Of a DNA stretch of 10,624 bases, positions 7,058 through 10,624 are shown piece by piece. Under the pieces are notes generated by a model. The model made no database searches. It saw nothing but the letters and a program-made list of their open reading frames with translations, and had not been told where the DNA came from. The position numbers were made by a program, and so were the translations under genes. Positions within the stretch are counted from its first letter, which is position 1. Each line of letters opens with the position of its first letter. Source of the DNA: an uncultured Gemella sp. (lineage in GTDB: Bacteria; Bacillota; Bacilli; Staphylococcales; Gemellaceae). Location of the stretch: contig CAMYEU010000041.1 of assembly GCA_947254465.1 (NCBI GenBank), forward strand, positions 1-10,624. The letters run 5' to 3'.

Positions 7058-8242
7058 ATGACAAAGATTTTAGCTATTAATTCAGGAAGCTCATCTTTAA
7101 AATTTCAATTATTTGAAATGCCTGAAGAAAAAGTTATAACAAAAGGACTAGTTGAAAGAATCGGTATTGAAAACAGTGTATTCACAATCGAATTCAACGG
7201 AGAAAAAAATAAAGAAACATTAGATATCCCTAACCACGATGTAGCAATCGAAATGTTACTTGAAAAATTAACAAAATTAGGTATTGTACAAGATGTTAAA
7301 GAAATCGAAGGTGTTGGACATCGTGTTGTACATGGTGGAGAATTCTATGATGCATCTGTTTTAGTAACTGATGAGGAATTAGCAAAAGTTGATTCAATCG
7401 AAGATTTGGCACCATTACACAATCCAGCAAATATTAAAGGTGTTAGATCATTCCAAAAAGAATTACCAGGAGTTCCTAACGTATTAACTTTTGATACTGC
7501 GTTCCACCAAAGTATGCCAAAATCTACATACATGTACGCAGTTCCAAGAGAATTCTATGAAAAATATGGAGTTCGTAAATATGGTGCACATGGAACAAGT
7601 CACAGATATATCGGCGAAAAAGTTGCTGAAATCTTAGGAAAAGATTCTAAAGAATTAAAAACAATTTCTTGCCACATCGGTAACGGTGCTTCAATTTGTG
7701 CTATCAAAAATGGTAAATCATTTGATACTTCAATGGGATTCACGCCACTATCAGGTTTAGTAATGGGTACTAGAACTGGAGATATCGATCCAGCTACAAT
7801 CCCTTACATTGCACAAAAAACAGGACTATCTCTTGAAGAAATTGTTCGTATTTTTAACTTTGAATCAGGTTTAAAAGGTGTATCTGCACTTTCTTCAGAT
7901 TTACGTGATGTTGAAGCTGCAAGAAGCACAAATCCACATGCTGCTGAAGCAATTGACGTTTATATTAATAGAATTAAAGAATATGTTGGAGCATATGCTG
8001 CTGCAATGAATGGAGTAGATGCTATTGTATTCACAGCTGGTGTTGGTGAAAATGCTACTTGGGTTCGAGAAGAAGTATTAGAAGGGTTAACTTTCCTAGG
8101 TGTACAAATTGATAAAGAGAAAAACAATGTACGTGGAAAAGTTGCGGAAATCTCTACAGCAGATTCTAAAGTTAAAGCATTCGTAATACCTACTGATGAA
8201 GAAGTTATGATTGCTAGAGATACTTATAACTTATCTAAATAA
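7058..8242 (+). CDS. ackA: Acetate kinase
   Basis: Acetate kinase interconverts acetyl phosphate plus ADP with acetate plus ATP in the cytosol, giving ATP by substrate-level phosphorylation in fermentative growth. The 394 residues match the family. Motifs: NSGSSSLKFQ (8-17, with Asn8), GHRVVHGGE (87-95, with Arg89), FDTAFHQ (145-151, Asp146 as catalytic acid), GAHGTSHRY (176-184, His178), HIGNGAS (206-212), MGTRTGDIDP (236-245, Arg239) and FTAGVGEN (325-332), with the metal-binding Glu at 381/382. All catalytic positions are present. The usual partner phosphotransacetylase (pta) is not adjacent. The gene has its own promoter and a strong terminator, so it is probably a single-gene transcript. 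Codon use looks like that of sufC and sufB, as expected for a highly expressed gene. Confidence 0.97.
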   Translation: MTKILAINSGSSSLKFQLFEMPEEKVITKGLVERIGIENSVFTIEFNGEKNKETLDIPNHDVAIEMLLEKLTKLGIVQDVKEIEGVGHRVVHGGEFYDASVLVTDEELAKVDSIEDLAPLHNPANIKGVRSFQKELPGVPNVLTFDTAFHQSMPKSTYMYAVPREFYEKYGVRKYGAHGTSHRYIGEKVAEILGKDSKELKTISCHIGNGASICAIKNGKSFDTSMGFTPLSGLVMGTRTGDIDPATIPYIAQKTGLSLEEIVRIFNFESGLKGVSALSSDLRDVEAARSTNPHAAEAIDVYINRIKEYVGAYAAAMNGVDAIVFTAGVGENATWVREEVLEGLTFLGVQIDKEKNNVRGKVAEISTADSKVKAFVIPTDEEVMIARDTYNLSK

Positions 8243-8257
8243 CATATAAGATTACGT

Positions 8258-8288
8258 GGGCTGGGGTTTTCTCTCCAGTCCTTTATTA
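8258..8288 (+). terminator. Terminator of ackA
   Basis: GGGCTGGGG (8258-8266) pairs with CTCCAGTCC (8273-8281) over nine positions, with two G-T wobbles and the loop TTTTCT, followed by TTTATTAATTT. It is the most GC-rich spot in the window. It lies in the 61-nt gap before cca. I see no clear promoter between it and cca, so cca-dinG may depend on readthrough or on a promoter inside the ackA end. Confidence 0.85.
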
Positions 8289-8303
8289 ATTTGAGAGGAA
8301 GAT

Positions 8304-9464
8304 ATGGTAATAAATAACTTTAGAAATAAATTCAAAGATGCTGTGAATATATTAAAGATATTTAATGAGCATGGTTTTGAAGCTTACTTTGTAGGTGGTT
8401 GTGTTAGAGATTACTTATTAGGTGAGAGTTTTTCAGATATTGATATTACAACTAATGCATTGCCTAGTGAAGTGAAAAAAATATTTCATAAAACTATTGA
8501 TACAGGAATCCAACACGGAACAGTTACAATCTTAATAAATAATGTGGGATATGAAGTTACTACATTTAGAACAGAGGAAGATTATAAAAATCATCGTGCG
8601 CCGGAGAAGGTTGAATTTGTTAGTAATTTACGAGAAGATCTTGATAGACGTGATTTTACAATTAATGCTATGGCGTTAGATTACAATGGGAAGTTGTTCG
8701 ACTACCATAACGGAGAGATAGACTTAAATTCGAAAATTATTCGTACTGTAAATAACCCTAATGAGAGATTTTATGAGGATGCCTTAAGGATGTTAAGAGC
8801 ATTTCGTTTTTCATCAAAGTTAGGTTTTGATATTGAAAATGAAACTTTAGCGGCAATAAAGAAAAATGCACAACTTATTAGTTATGTTTCTATTGAACGT
8901 ATTGTTAATGAATTTAGAAAACTTCTTGCTGGAAAAGGTAACTTAAAAAGTTTTGAGTTATTATTAGGTAGTAAATTAAATGCTTATATTCCATTTTTAA
9001 AAGAGATTAAGACTATTCAAGATTTTACTGATTATACATTTTGTCAAAGTTTATACATCTTATCTAAAGTTAATGATATTTCTTTCGATACTTTAAAGTA
9101 TTTAAAATTATCGAATAAAGAAGTAAAGTTAATAAAAGAATTTGAGAAAATTAATATTGAATTTTTAAAAAATACACCTTTAGAAATAATATTATATAGA
9201 TATAATATAGATGATGTAATATTTGTTAATAATTATTATAATTATAAAAAAACAACTGTTATTGAAAGTTGCATCTTAGCTATTAATTCTTTTAATGATA
9301 TTGAAATTACGTCACAGGAAATTATAAGAACTATCAATAAAAATCCTGGTCCTTGGATAAAAAGTATAACTTTAAAGTTGGAAAAAGAAATTTTATTAGG
9401 AAGATTAAATAATAATAAAAAAGATATACTAGATTTTTTATCTAAATTGAGAGATAATATATAG
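8304..9464 (+). CDS. cca: CCA-adding tRNA nucleotidyltransferase (class II)
   Basis: This enzyme builds or repairs the 3'-terminal CCA of tRNAs from CTP and ATP without a nucleic acid template. The 386 residues are close to the roughly 400 of Bacillus relatives. The head domain has VGGCVRDYLLG (30-40), the two metal-binding aspartates D45 and D47 in SDIDITT, and EVTTFRTE (84-91). The neck has EDLDRRDFTINAMALD (111-126) and the base-recognition block EDALRMLRAFRF (158-169), in which Glu158, Asp159 and Arg162 match the amino-acid template motif. The Lys/Ile/Asn-rich body and tail after about 210 are weakly conserved, as is normal. The full set of motifs argues for a true CCA enzyme, not a poly(A) polymerase. 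ATG with GAGAGGAAG just upstream. dinG follows after 28 nt, so the two are probably cotranscribed. Confidence 0.93.
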   Translation: MVINNFRNKFKDAVNILKIFNEHGFEAYFVGGCVRDYLLGESFSDIDITTNALPSEVKKIFHKTIDTGIQHGTVTILINNVGYEVTTFRTEEDYKNHRAPEKVEFVSNLREDLDRRDFTINAMALDYNGKLFDYHNGEIDLNSKIIRTVNNPNERFYEDALRMLRAFRFSSKLGFDIENETLAAIKKNAQLISYVSIERIVNEFRKLLAGKGNLKSFELLLGSKLNAYIPFLKEIKTIQDFTDYTFCQSLYILSKVNDISFDTLKYLKLSNKEVKLIKEFEKINIEFLKNTPLEIILYRYNIDDVIFVNNYYNYKKTTVIESCILAINSFNDIEITSQEIIRTINKNPGPWIKSITLKLEKEILLGRLNNNKKDILDFLSKLRDNI

Positions 9465-9492
9465 ATAATTTAAAAGTGAGGTGAGAGAATTT

Positions 9493-10577
9493 ATGAAAAG
9501 ATTATTTTGTATTGTTGATATAGAGTTAACTGATGATAAGGAAATAATTCAATTTTCCGCAACAAAGCTTGATGAGAATTTTAATGAAGTTTCATCAATA
9601 AATCACTATATTCGACCTAAAAACCCTGTATCTACTTTTGTGACTGAGTTAACAGGAATAAATAATGAAATGTTAGCAGATAAAAAACTTTTTGAGGAAA
9701 TTGCTGATGATTTATATGATTATATTAAAGATGATATTCTTGTATGTCATGGCCTTCCTTCAGATTATGTTATTTTAAAGAAAAGATTTCATGATGTAGG
9801 AATTCTATATAAAGCGAAGCAATCGCTAGATACTGTAGAATTAGCAAGGCTATTTTTACCATCACAAAAAAGTTATAGGCTTTCAGATTTATCAAATTCT
9901 CTTGACCTTTATACCGGTGAAAGATATCATAATGCAGCTGTGGATGTAAAAGTTACTGTTAGATTATTTATTGAAATAGCAAACAAAATCCCAACTATTA
10001 GTAATAATAACTATAAAAAGATAGAAAATTTATTGGAAAAAATTGATATTAATATGTATAAGTTTGCTAGATTTTGTAGAAAGAGTGTGACCAACTTAAA
10101 AAATAAATCTAATGATTTATTACATTTCGAAGGTGTAGATTTTAGAAAAGTTGAATTTGAAACTAAACCCACAAGTGACAAAGAAAAGTTTATACTTTTT
10201 TCATCAATAGATGAAGCAGAATATATAAATAAATTTAATATCTCTGAGTTTGTAATTATAAAGAAAAAAAGTGCATATGTATCATTAAATGTATTCTCTC
10301 TTTTTCCTAAAAAAGAGGATCCAAACTTAGATAAACTACTAATTAAGTTATACGTATGGATACTAGAAACAAATACAGGTGATTTTTCAGAACTTAACTT
10401 GTTATATATTGAGAAAATGTATATAGATGGAATTAAAAAAGGGATATCAATAAGTTCTAAATCATATTATTTCGATGAAAAGAATAAAGCTGCTCAACTA
10501 TGTAAGAATATTGTAACAAACTATGATTCTATTGAATATTTAATAGAAAATGATACTTTTAAAAATCATACTTATGT
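9493..10577 (+). CDS. dinG: DinG-type protein: 3'-5' exonuclease domain plus degenerate helicase domain (3' partial)
   Basis: ATG at 9493 follows a GAGGTGAGAG ribosome site (9478-9487). About 361 native codons are present before the genomic sequence ends at 10577; the frame stays open only because the adapter lacks a stop. Residues 1-165 are a DEDDh exonuclease domain like that of DNA polymerase III epsilon: Asp9 and Glu11 (VDIELT), Asp91 (LVCHGLPSDYVIL), and His146 and Asp151 (YHNAAVDVKVT), all five catalytic positions. Residues 230-361 align by eye with the DinG helicase half of Bacillus: KKKSAYVSLNVF (257-268) for its KGxSxYLCL block, LYVWILETNTGDFSELNL (286-303), and IVTNYDSIE (340-348) for ITNHSLLL. 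No Walker A (GxGKT) is found. In Staphylococcus, DinG is known as a nuclease without helicase activity. The cca neighbourhood supports the call. Role: probably DNA/RNA 3' end degradation. Confidence 0.82.
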
Positions 10578-10624
10578 CTGTCTCTTATACACATCTGACG
10601 CTGCCGACGATATGCAGTGTGTAG
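10578..10624. other. Nextera/Tn5 sequencing adapter with i5 index (not genomic)
   Basis: CTGTCTCTTATACACATCT (10578-10596) is the 19-bp Tn5 mosaic end. GACGCTGCCGACGA (10597-10610) completes the reverse complement of the Nextera Read 1 adapter. TATGCAGT (10611-10618) is the reverse complement of ACTGCATA, the Nextera i5 index I know as S506/N506. GTGTAG (10619-10624) is the start of the flow-cell P5 arm in reverse complement. All four parts are contiguous and in the right order. This is untrimmed read-through, so these 47 bases should be removed and not translated. Confidence 0.98.

Noticed and set aside
1..10577. A new defence, mobile or biosynthetic system across the window
   Set aside because: The genes are housekeeping ones with recognised roles, and no integrase, transposase, CRISPR repeat, toxin-antitoxin pair or phage module is visible.
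10578..10624. Reading the terminal bases as the end of dinG or as a transposon end
   Set aside because: The mosaic end is followed by the synthetic Read 1 adapter, an index and the P5 arm, which marks library DNA and not a natural Tn5/IS50 insertion.

Overview
This is a low-GC, low-redundancy stretch of a Firmicutes chromosome. The suf gene order C-D-S-U-B, the zinc-dependent SufU, the monocistronic ackA and the cca-dinG pair all point to Bacillales/Lactobacillales. The very AT-rich codon use and the DinG-type exonuclease gene fit a Gemella-like organism, but the genus is an inference from memory. All genes are on the + strand.

Layout. Positions 3-92 hold the tail of a membrane protein, probably a DMT/EamA-type transporter. 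A membrane-anchored C39-like cysteine peptidase follows (105-998), then a small uncharacterised protein (1071-1298) with a terminator. From 1443 to 6700 there is a complete iron-sulfur cluster assembly operon, sufC-sufD-sufS-sufU-sufB. It has a strong promoter, a perfect 10-bp dyad in its leader, gaps of 1, 2 and 17 nt plus an 11-nt overlap between genes, and one terminator after sufB. SufS mobilises sulfur from cysteine, SufU takes the persulfide at a zinc site, and SufB-SufC-SufD is the scaffold on which the cluster is built.

After about 360 bp of AT-rich non-coding DNA comes ackA (acetate kinase, 7058-8242) with its own extended -10 promoter and a GC-rich terminator. Next are cca (CCA-adding tRNA nucleotidyltransferase, 8304-9464) and, 28 nt later, the 5' part of a DinG-type exonuclease gene (from 9493). 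The exonuclease residues are intact, but the helicase half that follows has no Walker A motif.

The last 47 bases (10578-10624) are not genomic. They are a Nextera/Tn5 sequencing adapter with an i5 index, so the real sequence stops at 10577 and dinG is cut there by the library fragment end. I see no CRISPR, tRNA, rRNA, insertion sequence or phage gene. Most of the window is ordinary housekeeping DNA. The points worth a second look are the adapter, the degenerate DinG helicase domain, the suf leader dyad and the small unknown protein.
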